Source of the DNA: an uncultured Thermomicrobiales bacterium
GTDB taxonomy: Bacteria; Chloroflexota; Chloroflexia; Thermomicrobiales; UBA6265
NCBI GenBank assembly: GCA_902806355.1
Contig: CADCWI010000056.1
Location: 1 to 28,389 of the forward strand
Direction: 5' to 3'
Length of the DNA stretch: 28,389 nucleotides
Shown here: positions 1 through 7,145 of the stretch, piece after piece
Layout of the letters: the number at the start of each line of letters is the position of its first letter
Numbering within the stretch: the first letter of the stretch is position 1
The notes under the pieces: model-generated
Database searches by the model: none
What the model was told of the DNA's origin: nothing
The model's input: only the letters and a program-made list of their open reading frames with translations
Made by a program: the position numbers and the translations under genes

Positions 1-805
1 TCACCACCAGCCGTCCACCCGGGGCCAGGATGTCGATCGCCGCCCCCAGTACCTCGCGCAGCGCCTGGAGCTCATCGTTGACCGCGATCCGCAGGGCCTG
101 AAACGTCCGCGTGGCCGGATGAATCGTGCGCCCGCGGCGGCCTCCCACGATCGACTCGATGATGCTGGCGACTTGCCCGGTTGTGGTCAGAGGTGCGCTG
201 CTACGCTCCCGGACCAGACCGGCCGCGATCCGCCGTGCCTGTTGGTCCTCGCCGTACTCCCGGATAAGCCGGGTGAGATCCTCCATCGATGCGGTATTGA
301 CCAACTCCATTGCGGACTGCCCGGTTGACTGATCGAACCTCATGTCGAGCGGGGCATCGTGTCGGAAGGAGAACCCGCGATGGCCCTCGTCGAGCTGAAA
401 CGACGACAGACCGAGATCGAGGAGGATGCCATCGATATGTCCGATGTCGAGGTCGGAGACGACCTGTTCCAGATCACGGAAGTTGGCGTGGACGAACCGG
501 AGCCGGTTGCCAATGCCCGGCTGCTGATGGAGGGTTTCGGCCCGGAGGCGAGCCGCGCCGTCGGCATCGATCGCGATCACGCGGGCAACATCGATCGGGT
601 CGTTCAGGATCCGGAGCGAATGCCCACCTCCCCCGAACGTGCCGTCGACGTATGTGCCGCCGGGACGCAGCCTGAGCGAGTCGACCGCCTCCTCAAGGAG
701 TACTGTCGTATGCGAAGAACGTTTCAAGTCAGGAACCGATTCGGTGTCGGAGGCCGGAATGTTTCGGCTGGTGTAGCTGTGAGGCATCGGCGTGGTCGCC
801 ATCAT
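1..805 (-). CDS. rsmH: 16S rRNA (cytosine(1402)-N4)-methyltransferase RsmH, C-terminus off the window
   Basis: Reading the minus strand from an ATG at 805 (a second ATG follows directly at 802) gives an open frame of 268 codons to the window edge. It carries the RsmH hallmarks: an SAM-binding motif VDGTFGGGGHS near residue 54, then DLGLSSFQLD and the RGFSFR..APLDMRFD stretch typical of the MraW/RsmH family. The enzyme N4-methylates C1402 in the decoding centre of 16S rRNA and normally has about 300 residues, so only the end is missing. It lies 187 bp downstream of mraZ on the same strand, the conserved start of the dcw (division and cell wall) cluster. The N-terminal ~30 residues before the conserved core are variable. 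No good Shine-Dalgarno is seen at 805, so a slightly different start is possible; family assignment is firm. Confidence 0.93.
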   Translation of the reverse strand, partial: MMATTPMPHSYTSRNIPASDTESVPDLKRSSHTTVLLEEAVDSLRLRPGGTYVDGTFGGGGHSLRILNDPIDVARVIAIDADGAARLRAETLHQQPGIGNRLRFVHANFRDLEQVVSDLDIGHIDGILLDLGLSSFQLDEGHRGFSFRHDAPLDMRFDQSTGQSAMELVNTASMEDLTRLIREYGEDQQARRIAAGLVRERSSAPLTTTGQVASIIESIVGGRRGRTIHPATRTFQALRIAVNDELQALREVLGAAIDILAPGGRLVV

Positions 806-992
806 GTTCCGAATCCAGAACGCAAAGTGTCAATGATGACGGTTGCCCGAAGTCGAGCAACCCTGCTGCAATGTTGCGAACCACAGCTCAGCACCACACC
901 GGGCACCTACATTTTGATTGATTGAGGTCGGATCAATGCACACCACTTGAGGCTGCAATGAGCCAGGGGGTCCGCTCATGACTCCCAAGATG

Positions 993-1421
993 CTACAGCA
1001 TCTCCGCCAGCCGGGCAGCTATCTCATCGCCATCCGACGCAAGCGCGGCATCCACAGCGCTCCATCGATCCGGACTCCAGATCTCGATCGACGCATGCAC
1101 GCCGATGATGATCGCCTCCCGCTCGATCTCCCCATATTCACGAAGACTGGCCGGCACGAGTACACGCCCCTGGCTGTCCAGCTTCAGATCGACCGCCTCG
1201 GCGAACACCATACGCCGAAATTGCCGGGCGTGCGGGTCGGTCATCGACAACCCGTTCACTCGCGTCGCGAGGATGTCCCACGCTGGGCGGGGATAGGCGG
1301 CGATGCAGCGGTCGATGCCACGGGTGAGAACGACACCATCGCGAAGCGATTCCCTGAAGCGGGAGGGAATCGCGAGACGTCCCTTGTCGTCCAGGTTGTG
1401 CTCATGTCGGCCGAGGAACAT
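993..1421 (-). CDS. mraZ: Transcriptional regulator MraZ
   Basis: This 142-aa protein has the two tandem SpoVT/AbrB-like swapped-hairpin repeats of MraZ: the first has DKGR at residues 12-15 followed by LAIPSRFRE, the second DSQGR at 82-86 followed by VLVPASLREY. The length matches the family (about 140-150). MraZ is a ring-forming DNA-binding protein that represses its own operon in bacteria where it has been studied, by binding short repeats upstream of mraZ. The ATG at 1421 is preceded by CGGGAG with suitable spacing. The gene opens the minus-strand mraZ-rsmH cluster, and upstream is a phased GTGG array that is a likely autoregulatory operator (see the separate entry). Confidence 0.96.
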   Translation of the reverse strand: MFLGRHEHNLDDKGRLAIPSRFRESLRDGVVLTRGIDRCIAAYPRPAWDILATRVNGLSMTDPHARQFRRMVFAEAVDLKLDSQGRVLVPASLREYGEIEREAIIIGVHASIEIWSPDRWSAVDAALASDGDEIAARLAEML

Positions 1422-1553
1422 CGGTGTTGCTCCCGCTTGGGGTCGGCGTATGGGAGAGACATACGCCGAACGAAACGTGTGACAGCGGGAGGGTCGGAAC
1501 CGATTGGCGGGTAGGAGCCGGATGCAAGGTTGGGATCGGGAGCCGGGCCGGTG

Positions 1554-1604
1554 TTATCCACAACGTGCCCCACTTATCCCCACTCGACTCCACTGTTATC
1601 CACA
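1554..1604 (+). other. Cluster of three DnaA-box-like 9-mers
   Basis: TTATCCACA, a perfect match to the DnaA box consensus TTATNCACA, occurs at 1554-1562 and 1596-1604, with a one-mismatch copy TTATCCCCA at 1574-1582. All three share one orientation and are spaced 20 and 22 bp, about two helical turns. They overlap the GTGG units (each box read on the minus strand contains GTGG), so they may simply be by-products of the MraZ array. No dnaA gene or AT-rich unwinding element is visible nearby, so this is not called an origin. Confidence 0.5.
1558..1603 (-). promoter_or_regulatory. mraZ operator: Probable MraZ operator: GTGG repeats in 10-bp phase
   Basis: On the minus strand the tetramer GTGG occurs with its plus-strand complement CCAC starting at 1600, 1590, 1580 and 1570, an exact 10-bp period, plus a fifth copy at 1558 (12 bp further). 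Four or more TGG(A/G)N units separated by 5 nt is the arrangement described for the E. coli MraZ operator (TGGGN units with 5-nt spacers). It sits just downstream of, and partly overlapping, the predicted mraZ -10 element, about 137 bp before the mraZ start codon. The repeat pattern is seen directly; the binding is inferred from the family. Confidence 0.7.
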
Positions 1605-1624
1605 GCATAACGGCTTATGCTGTG
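1601..1624. repeat. Perfect inverted repeat over the mraZ -10 region
   Basis: CACAGCATAA at 1601-1610 and its exact reverse complement TTATGCTGTG at 1615-1624 flank a 4-base loop CGGC. The 10-bp arms cover the candidate mraZ -10 and touch one GTGG unit and one DnaA-box-like site. It could be an operator for another regulator or a cruciform; it is not followed by a T tract, so it is not a terminator. Confidence 0.6.
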
Positions 1625-1633
1625 TCCTGTCCA
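1604..1633 (-). promoter_or_regulatory. Candidate mraZ promoter
   Basis: Minus-strand TGGACA (1633-1628) and TATGCT (1609-1604) are separated by 18 bp and resemble -35 and -10 boxes for a housekeeping sigma factor (5/6 and 4/6 matches). The predicted transcript start near 1596 falls inside the GTGG array, so bound MraZ would block the polymerase. The -10 lies inside a perfect inverted repeat. Confidence 0.5.
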
Positions 1634-1700
1634 TATCTTCAGACGTCGATATCCTAGACAGAAACCCTCGTATGTACGCAGGCTTTTCTCCGCTCGACAC

Positions 1701-1729
1701 TTGCATGTAGAACATGTGTTCTGTATACT
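1701..1729 (+). promoter_or_regulatory. Promoter of the small SOS-type gene
   Basis: TTGCAT (1701-1706), a 17-bp spacer and TATACT (1724-1729, 5/6 to TATAAT) form a plausible promoter with a start near 1736. This rules out the in-frame ATG at 1714 as the start codon of the downstream gene, because it would lie upstream of the transcript, and supports the ATG at 1771. Confidence 0.6.
1709..1722. promoter_or_regulatory. LexA-type SOS box
   Basis: AGAACATGTGTTCT is an inverted repeat with 6-bp arms and a 2-bp centre. Its core GAACATGTGTTC fits the Gram-positive SOS box GAAC-RNRY-GTTC. It lies wholly within the spacer between the -35 (1701) and -10 (1724), where LexA occlusion would silence the promoter. 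The sequence match is direct; that the host LexA uses this motif is inferred. Confidence 0.7.
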
Positions 1730-1770
1730 TGACGCAGTGTCACCAGCGATGTCAATCAGGAGATGCCCCC

Positions 1771-2052
1771 ATGTTCTTTGTCTGGTTCGATGGAGATCGA
1801 AAGCGTCAGCCTCATCTAAAGCTGAAGGATGCGGTCGAGGAGTATCAGGCAAAGTACGGAAGCGCCCCGCTCATCTGCCTGACAAGTGCCGCTGACGCCG
1901 CGGCGATTGGTGAAAAGCGCGTGGCATTCGACTTTCGCATCCAGCCCGCCTCGTTCGTGGCCGTCAACACGTTCTACCTTGGGGGCGATGATGCCGAGGT
2001 GGCGCTCGGTCAGCTCGAGCTGCCCACGGTTGCACTTAGCGAGGCGGCGTAG
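1771..2052 (+). CDS. Small protein of unknown function, probably SOS-controlled
   Basis: A 93-aa soluble protein that I do not recognise as a named family. The ATG at 1771 has AGGAGA 7 bp upstream and lies about 35 nt after the predicted transcript start; the longer frame from 1714 begins inside the LexA box and is rejected. The protein starts MFFVWFDGDRKR, then has a helix-like charged stretch (LKLKDAVEEYQAKYG), a hydrophobic strand (APLICLTS) and a strand-rich C-terminal half (VAFDFRIQPASFVAVNTFYLG). There is no signal peptide, membrane segment or obvious catalytic motif. The SOS box in its promoter suggests induction after DNA damage, so a role in repair, mutagenesis or checkpoint control is possible but unproven. 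Its 3' end overlaps the convergent biotin carboxylase gene by 17 bp. Confidence 0.75.
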   Translation: MFFVWFDGDRKRQPHLKLKDAVEEYQAKYGSAPLICLTSAADAAAIGEKRVAFDFRIQPASFVAVNTFYLGGDDAEVALGQLELPTVALSEAA

Positions 2053-3856
2053 GGACGGAATCGTCGCTCGCGATCGTCGCGACCAGAGCCCCGATCGGCA
2101 CTGTCTGTGCCTCCCGGACATGGAGATGCTGAACGATTCCCGCGCGATGGGCCACTAGCTCGTTCTCCATCTTCATCGCTTCAACCACGCCGATGATGTC
2201 GCCCACCTCCACCCGATCGCCTTCTGCAACCACGATGCGGACCACCGTGCCTTGAACCGGGCTGATCAGCGCGTCGCCAGGTTCGGCTGCCACCGTTGCA
2301 CGCCTGTGACGACGCGGGAGACGGCCGGAACGGGAGCGCCTGGCGCCATCGTTCGGGCCGCCGCGCTTGGGAAGACCGCGGACAACGGTCTGAAACCGTC
2401 GCCCATTCACCTCGATCAACAGATCGATCGATTCGGTCTCGGAATCGCCACCCCGGTCAACGCCGATTACTGGTGAGTCTCGGTCAGCTTCCACGAGGAT
2501 GTCTGGATGATCCGCCAGGAACGTCGTCGACACGTCGCCCGCGACGAAGGATTGATGCTCCATCAGGCGTCGATGAAACGCGATCGTGGTCGGTGTCCCT
2601 TCGGCGACGAAGTCGGCAAGTGCGCGACGCATCCGATCGAGTGCTTCCTCACGATCCCTCCCCCAGGTCACCAGCTTGGCGATCAGCGAGTCATACTCCG
2701 GGCGAATCTGGTCACCGGCGATCACGGCGCCGTCGACGCGAATGCCGAATCCGGCAGGCTCCCGATATCGCGTGATTACACCGGGAACAGGCGCAAAACC
2801 GCGGCCGGGGTCTTCGGCGTTGATCCGGCATTCCAGCGCCCAGCCGCGCGGCGTTACATCGGCGTCGGAAAAGCTCAACGGCTTGCCGTTCGCAACACGG
2901 ATCTGCTCCTTGAGGAGATCAATCCCGGTCACCATCTCGGTGATCGTGTGCTCGACCTGGATCCGGGTGTTCATCTCGAGGAAGAAGAACTCGCCAGTCG
3001 CATCGAGCAGGTACTCGACCGTGCCCGCTCCGAGGTACCCGACCGCGTGTGCCAGCTTTACCGTTGCGTTCCGCAGCTTGGACCGCAACGTTTCGTCGAC
3101 CGCCGGAGACGGTGACTCTTCGACCAGCTTCTGATGTCGCCGCTGAATCGAGCAATCGCGCTCGGCGAACGCGATCACGTTTCCGTGCTCGTCACCGAAC
3201 ACCTGCACCTCGATGTGCCGCGGACGCTCCAGGTATCGCTCCAGATAGACGGCCGGATTGGAGAAATAGCGCTCTGCCTCGCCGCTGCTGCCAGCGAAGG
3301 CGTCCGCCATCTCGGACTCCTGTCGCGCGACCCGGAAGCCCCGTCCTCCACCGCCGCCTGATGCCTTGATCGCGACGGGATACCCATGAGCCCGGGCCCA
3401 TGCAACTGCCTCATCAACATCGTTTACCGGGCCTTCTGATCCGGGCACTGGCGGGATGCCCGCATCGATCGCGACCGCGCGTGCCGTGACCTTGTCCCCC
3501 ATCGTCGCGATGTGCTCGCCGGTGGGTCCGATGAACCGGAACCCCGCGTCCCGCACCGCCCTCGCGAATGCCGCGTTCTCCGCGAGGAACCCGTACCCTG
3601 GATGGATCGCGTCCGCACCGGCACGTACCGCGATCGCCAGCATTCCCTCGATATTCAGATAAGGCAGCCCCGCGCTTTCCGGCAGATGGAACGCATCGTC
3701 TGCATAGAGCACATGGCTTGCAGACTCCTCCCCCGCCCCGTAGACCGCAACCGTGGAGATCCCCATCTCACGACAGGCCCGGAAGACACGAACGGCAATC
3801 TCACCGCGATTGGCAACGAGCACGCGTTTGATATCCGTGTCGGGGTTGAATGGCAC
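2036..3856 (-). CDS. accC: Acetyl/propionyl-CoA carboxylase alpha subunit: biotin carboxylase fused to biotin carrier domain
   Basis: This 606-aa protein catalyses ATP-dependent carboxylation of its own biotin, the first half-reaction of an acyl-CoA carboxylase. Order of domains: biotin carboxylase N-domain (RVLVANRGEIAVRVFRACRE, about 10-120), ATP-grasp with the glycine-rich loop KASGGGGGRGF and the catalytic EMNTRIQVEH, biotin carboxylase C-domain (about 345-450), a variable linker with an Arg-rich stretch, and a C-terminal biotinyl domain with AMKMEN; the biotin lysine is Lys562. The GTG start at 3856 has AGGAG 7 bp upstream. The carboxyltransferase (beta) partner is not in the window, so the acyl-CoA substrate (acetyl, propionyl or methylcrotonyl) cannot be told. 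The fused form is typical of acyl-CoA carboxylase alpha subunits in Actinobacteria and Chloroflexota rather than the stand-alone E. coli AccC. Confidence 0.94.
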   Translation of the reverse strand: MPFNPDTDIKRVLVANRGEIAVRVFRACREMGISTVAVYGAGEESASHVLYADDAFHLPESAGLPYLNIEGMLAIAVRAGADAIHPGYGFLAENAAFARAVRDAGFRFIGPTGEHIATMGDKVTARAVAIDAGIPPVPGSEGPVNDVDEAVAWARAHGYPVAIKASGGGGGRGFRVARQESEMADAFAGSSGEAERYFSNPAVYLERYLERPRHIEVQVFGDEHGNVIAFAERDCSIQRRHQKLVEESPSPAVDETLRSKLRNATVKLAHAVGYLGAGTVEYLLDATGEFFFLEMNTRIQVEHTITEMVTGIDLLKEQIRVANGKPLSFSDADVTPRGWALECRINAEDPGRGFAPVPGVITRYREPAGFGIRVDGAVIAGDQIRPEYDSLIAKLVTWGRDREEALDRMRRALADFVAEGTPTTIAFHRRLMEHQSFVAGDVSTTFLADHPDILVEADRDSPVIGVDRGGDSETESIDLLIEVNGRRFQTVVRGLPKRGGPNDGARRSRSGRLPRRHRRATVAAEPGDALISPVQGTVVRIVVAEGDRVEVGDIIGVVEAMKMENELVAHRAGIVQHLHVREAQTVPIGALVATIASDDSVPTPPR

Positions 3857-4160
3857 TGTTCCACTCCTGGAGTGCGGCGGACGCTGAAGCTCCGCACAGC
3901 ATACGCTGCCTCACCAGACCTGAGAACGCGTGGTCAACGAGGGGCTCCTCAATGCCGGTTCCTGGCTACCGACTCAGATGTGGAGGGAGGCGATGGTTGT
4001 TTGTGACAGACGGAAAGCCAGGCAACACCCTTAGCTACTCGCCATGACCTGGGCAGGGCGCAAGGGATCACACCGCGCCACGTATCGAGAAAAACAGGTA
4101 TGCTTTTCGGCGTTGTGAACGCACGCACAAGCCCAATCGATCTGGCCGGGGAGGGGAATC
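3857..4160. other. Divergent intergenic region
   Basis: These 304 bp separate the minus-strand carboxylase from the plus-strand glycosyltransferase. Besides the carboxylase promoter candidate, it holds a TATGCT at 4099-4104 that could be a -10 for the plus-strand gene, but with no convincing -35, and a CCAGG/CCTGG pair near 4020-4050 that could form a short stem. I see no coding potential and no riboswitch that I can name. Confidence 0.4.
3898..3926 (-). promoter_or_regulatory. Candidate promoter of the biotin carboxylase gene
   Basis: Minus-strand TTCTCA (3926-3921) and TATGCT (3903-3898) have a 17-bp spacer, each a 4/6 match to consensus. The predicted start near 3891 leaves a leader of about 35 nt before the GTG at 3856. 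The -10 hexamer is identical to that proposed for mraZ. Moderate-to-low confidence. Confidence 0.35.
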
Positions 4161-4928
4161 ATGTGGAATGGGCAGAGCGTGTCGGTGGTGCTTGGCACCT
4201 ATGCCGAACGAGACTCCATCCACGATGTCATCCAGGGGTACTTCGCGACCGGAGTCGTCGACGAAGTGGTTGTAGTCAATAACAATGCCGAGCCGGGAAC
4301 GGAAGAGGAAGTCGCACGTACTCCCGCACGGCAAGTCTTCGAGCCCCGGCAAGGGTATGGATTTTCCTACCGGCGGGGGCTGGCCGAGGCCAACGGCGAC
4401 CTGATCGTCCTGTCCGAACCAGACGGCACCTTCCTGCCACGCGACGTGATCAAGCTCCTGACCTATGGCGAAGACTGTGATGCTGTCTTCGGTACGCGCA
4501 CGACACGAGAGATGATCTGGCGTGGCGCCAACATGGGGCTGTTCCTGAAGTGGGGGAACTGGGCGGTCGCAAAGCTGGTCGAAGTGCTTTTCAACACCAG
4601 CCACCTGAGCGACGTTGGCTGCACCTACCGTCTCCTGACCCGGCAAACGCTGGAGAACATCCAGGACAAGTTTTCTGTTGGAGGCAGCCATTTCGGTCCG
4701 GAGTTGATGCTGCTGATCATCACGTCCGGTGCCCGCGTCGTGGAGGTGCCAGTCAATTACCTGCCCCGGGTTGGCGAGTCATCGGTGACCGGTGATCTTG
4801 GCAAAGCCGTCAAGCTCGGGCTGCAGATGATCGTGTACGTGGTGAAGTTCCGGATTCGCACTATCGGCAAGACATCTGGCAAAGCCGCTCCCCGAACGAT
4901 GGGGAGTCCGGATCCGCCAACGGACTGA
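4161..4928 (+). CDS. GT2 family glycosyltransferase, polyprenyl-phosphate sugar synthase-like
   Basis: A 255-aa GT-A fold transferase. Visible motifs are the N-terminal nucleotide-binding strand VSVVLGTYAERDSI, EVVVVNNNA, the donor-site RQGYGFSYRRGLAEANGD followed by the DxD-like SEPDGTF, then GTRTT and the acceptor-side VGCTYRLLTR. This is the pattern of dolichyl/undecaprenyl-phosphate mannose or glucose synthases and related enzymes. There is no clear C-terminal membrane bundle, so it is probably a peripheral cytoplasmic enzyme. The ATG at 4161 follows a strong GGGGAGGGG. It precedes two ArnT/PMT-like GT-C enzymes that need lipid-phosphate sugars, so it may make their donor; that is inference from context, and the sugar is unknown. 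Confidence 0.85.
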   Translation: MWNGQSVSVVLGTYAERDSIHDVIQGYFATGVVDEVVVVNNNAEPGTEEEVARTPARQVFEPRQGYGFSYRRGLAEANGDLIVLSEPDGTFLPRDVIKLLTYGEDCDAVFGTRTTREMIWRGANMGLFLKWGNWAVAKLVEVLFNTSHLSDVGCTYRLLTRQTLENIQDKFSVGGSHFGPELMLLIITSGARVVEVPVNYLPRVGESSVTGDLGKAVKLGLQMIVYVVKFRIRTIGKTSGKAAPRTMGSPDPPTD

Positions 4929-5171
4929 TTGACTGCCAGCGCATTAGGAGCAATCCGCGCCACTTCGTCCGCGTCCGGAATCGGCCATGAAGTCCGATGC
5001 CATGGCGCCACAGAAAGCGGACAGTTATGTCGCATACTCGGGGCTGAGCGACATGCGAGATGATCAGCGCCATGGCGACGCGAACAGAGCCAGCGGAAAT
5101 CGCTGGATGCGCCGTTCATCCCGATTACACCCTGACAACACACGGTCCCTCGACTGGCCGTGGGAGGAACA

Positions 5172-5906
5172 ATGGCAGACTCAAGCTCGATCGAGAAGCG
5201 CTCTTCGACACTCAAGAACACCGGACAGACAGACTTCGATTCGGTCGCCGACGCGTACGACGACAGCCTGCCGATACACGTGATGGATCATTATTTGGCG
5301 AAGCGAGTCGCATTCATCCGTCAGCACGTGCCGCCCGGCAGGACTCTTGATGTCGGCTGTGGCACCGGCGTCCTTGCAGCGAAGCTGAGCGACGAAGGAT
5401 ACGATGTCACGGGTGTCGATCCCTTCCGCGGGATGCTCAGTTACGTCAGGCAGCGCAAGCAGGACCTGGATGCGGTGCATGCCTTCGGCGAGCACCTGCC
5501 GTTCGCCGACAACTCGTTCGACCTGACATACTGCGTGGCCGTGATGCACCACGTGGCCGAGGAACAGGCGGTTCGCGAGACTGTCCTCGAAATGACACGG
5601 GTCACCAGGCCCGGCGGGCATGTCCTGATCTGGGATCACAATCCGAGAAACCCGTACTGGCCGATCCTGATGAAGCGGGTACCCCAGGATACCGGTGCCG
5701 AGCGCCTGATCCCGGAGCGGGAGTTCCTTTCCGGCCTTGTGGCCGGCGGCGCCAAACCCGTCGTCGTGAAGCCCCTCGGGTTCGTGCCGGATTTCACCCC
5801 GCGTCCACTGACTTCGACCGCGATCAAGGCGGAATCGGTCGTCGAGCGCATTCCGGTCCTCAACCGTTTATGCGCTCACAATGTGATTCTGGCTGTGAAG
5901 CAATAG
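5172..5906 (+). CDS. Class I SAM-dependent methyltransferase
   Basis: A 244-aa Methyltransf_11-type protein. Motif I LDVGCGTG is at residues 59-66, followed by GYDVTGVDP (motif II acidic residue), LPFADNSFDLTYC and VMHHV (motif IV region), and RVTRPGGHVLIWDHNP (motif post-III). The ATG at 5172 is preceded closely by GGGAGGA; an in-frame GTG at 5160 overlaps that Shine-Dalgarno and is less likely. It sits between a GT2 glycosyltransferase and membrane glycosyltransferases, so the acceptor could be a sugar or lipid of a surface glycan, but the sequence does not show the substrate. The family also includes quinone and small-molecule methyltransferases. Confidence 0.87.
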   Translation: MADSSSIEKRSSTLKNTGQTDFDSVADAYDDSLPIHVMDHYLAKRVAFIRQHVPPGRTLDVGCGTGVLAAKLSDEGYDVTGVDPFRGMLSYVRQRKQDLDAVHAFGEHLPFADNSFDLTYCVAVMHHVAEEQAVRETVLEMTRVTRPGGHVLIWDHNPRNPYWPILMKRVPQDTGAERLIPEREFLSGLVAGGAKPVVVKPLGFVPDFTPRPLTSTAIKAESVVERIPVLNRLCAHNVILAVKQ

Positions 5907-5907
5907 G

Positions 5908-5933
5908 GTCCGCTATCGTGTAACGTAGCGGAC
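5908..5933 (+). terminator. Stem-loop just after the methyltransferase stop codon
   Basis: GTCCGCTA (5908-5915) and TAGCGGAC (5926-5933) are exact 8-bp complementary arms around a 10-nt loop, starting 2 bp after the TAG. No T tract follows, so it is a weak terminator at best, or a 3'-end stabiliser. Confidence 0.35.
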
Positions 5934-6005
5934 AGGGAAAACTCCACGTCTGGAAACGCGATTCCTGACGTGAGTGGGTATGTCTCGAGCCCGTGGTCGT
6001 AGCGA

Positions 6006-7145
6006 ATGACTTGGAACTTGCTGACAATCCGCATCGCCATCCGGCCTTCCCGCTTGCTTGTCTTCGGGATGATTGCTGTCGCGCTCCTGCTCGGGCATGT
6101 TCCCGTATCGGCGCAAGCAGTCTCCACACCACAAGCCGCGCAACAGCCGCCGAGCGATTCTTCCACCTCGCCCACTCCAGCCGTTGATCGGGGATCCACT
6201 CGACGACCCAACGCGAACGGAGATGGCGACGACGGAAGGCAAATCGGAATATCAGTCGAAGATCGCGATACCGAAGCGTATCGCTACCTGCATCTGTTGG
6301 AGGATCCACAGCGGATCCTCAAGCTCGAGCAGAGGGCGGACCTCGCTGAAGATGCCCAGCGGCTGACCAATCATGGCTTGCCCACGATCATCGTTCTCCG
6401 GGAATCCACGGAAACGCGAGACCAGTCGCGGGCCAGTGCCGACCAGCTTCGCGCTGACCGTGGAGTGGAGTCGAGCGAAGGGGCCGACGACGGGATGGTC
6501 ATGTTGGTTACCATTGATCCGGATTCTCCCCGATCGGGCTCCGTTGTTCTCTCCTTCGGCAGGAACGCCCTGCCGAAAGGCGGCCTAACCGTGGAATCCG
6601 CGGATGACGTCTACGACCGGGTCATGACTCCCCGCCTCAGAAGAAACAAGCTGTACAGCGCGCTCCACGTTGGAATCCGGGAGATCATCTACCTTGAGAC
6701 ATACATCCCCGAAGAACAGCCACCGCTGACCAATACGGAGCGAACGGTTCGCGGAGCCGTCAACACGCTGGGTCCGTTGGCACTGGCCGGTAGCGCGGCG
6801 GGATTCGTCCTCATGGGCCGCTTGCCTGCCCAACCAGGCGCATCAAGGATCCGATGGACATCGCCGTTCGTGCGGACTGCCGTCATCGTTGGAGGAGGAG
6901 CGGTGCTTCTCTTCGTTGCGGCGGTGGTCGCCAAAAGCACGGTAGGAGTACTCTCAGCCTTCCTTCTGGCTGTTCTGGTCTGGACACAACTCCTGATCGT
7001 ACGGCTATCCCGACAGCCGGCGCAATCCGGATTTCGATCGGTCTCCCTTCCTTACCGCCGCACGTTCCGGCCAGCCCGGCGTGCGGACGCCCCCCGATCC
7101 ATCGTCAAGCGCTCCAGACCGCGACCGGAAAAGCCCGGACGATGA
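6006..7145 (+). CDS. TPM-domain secreted/membrane protein, copy 1
   Basis: A 379-aa protein with a signal peptide at residues 1-37 (hydrophobic LLVFGMIAVALLLG, cleavage likely after VSAQA), a Ser/Thr/Pro-rich linker to about 70, a domain at about 85-235 that resembles the TPM fold (TLP18.3/Psb32/MOLO-1 family): a helix region, TIIVLRES, then GADDGMVMLVTI around residues 159-170 and a strand SVVLSFG. Three hydrophobic segments follow at about 252-271, 290-309 and 312-333, then a cytoplasmic-type Arg-rich tail. TPM domains face the extracytoplasmic side; some have phosphatase activity or act as assembly factors. Its stop overlaps the next gene's ATG (ATGA), implying coupled translation. It is paralogous to the gene at 8859, which has the same partner type. 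There is no clear Shine-Dalgarno at 6006, but this start provides the signal peptide. The TPM call is by motif, not search. Confidence 0.72.
   Translation: MTWNLLTIRIAIRPSRLLVFGMIAVALLLGHVPVSAQAVSTPQAAQQPPSDSSTSPTPAVDRGSTRRPNANGDGDDGRQIGISVEDRDTEAYRYLHLLEDPQRILKLEQRADLAEDAQRLTNHGLPTIIVLRESTETRDQSRASADQLRADRGVESSEGADDGMVMLVTIDPDSPRSGSVVLSFGRNALPKGGLTVESADDVYDRVMTPRLRRNKLYSALHVGIREIIYLETYIPEEQPPLTNTERTVRGAVNTLGPLALAGSAAGFVLMGRLPAQPGASRIRWTSPFVRTAVIVGGGAVLLFVAAVVAKSTVGVLSAFLLAVLVWTQLLIVRLSRQPAQSGFRSVSLPYRRTFRPARRADAPRSIVKRSRPRPEKPGR

Noticed and set aside
806..860. TTGACA (minus strand) 20-30 bp ahead of the rsmH start as a promoter
   Set aside because: No -10 fits at 16-19 bp, and the start codon would lie at the transcript start.
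359..925. Plus-strand open frame of 188 codons at the left end
   Set aside because: It is the antisense of rsmH, whose motifs are clear on the minus strand.
1554..1624. Replication origin based on DnaA-box-like sites
   Set aside because: Only three sites, all overlapping the GTGG array, with no dnaA/dnaN gene and no AT-rich element nearby.
4005..4075. CCAGG/CCTGG pair with GGGCGCAAGGG as a riboswitch
   Set aside because: It does not fit the GEMM, SAM, cobalamin or other consensus that I know; too little structure.
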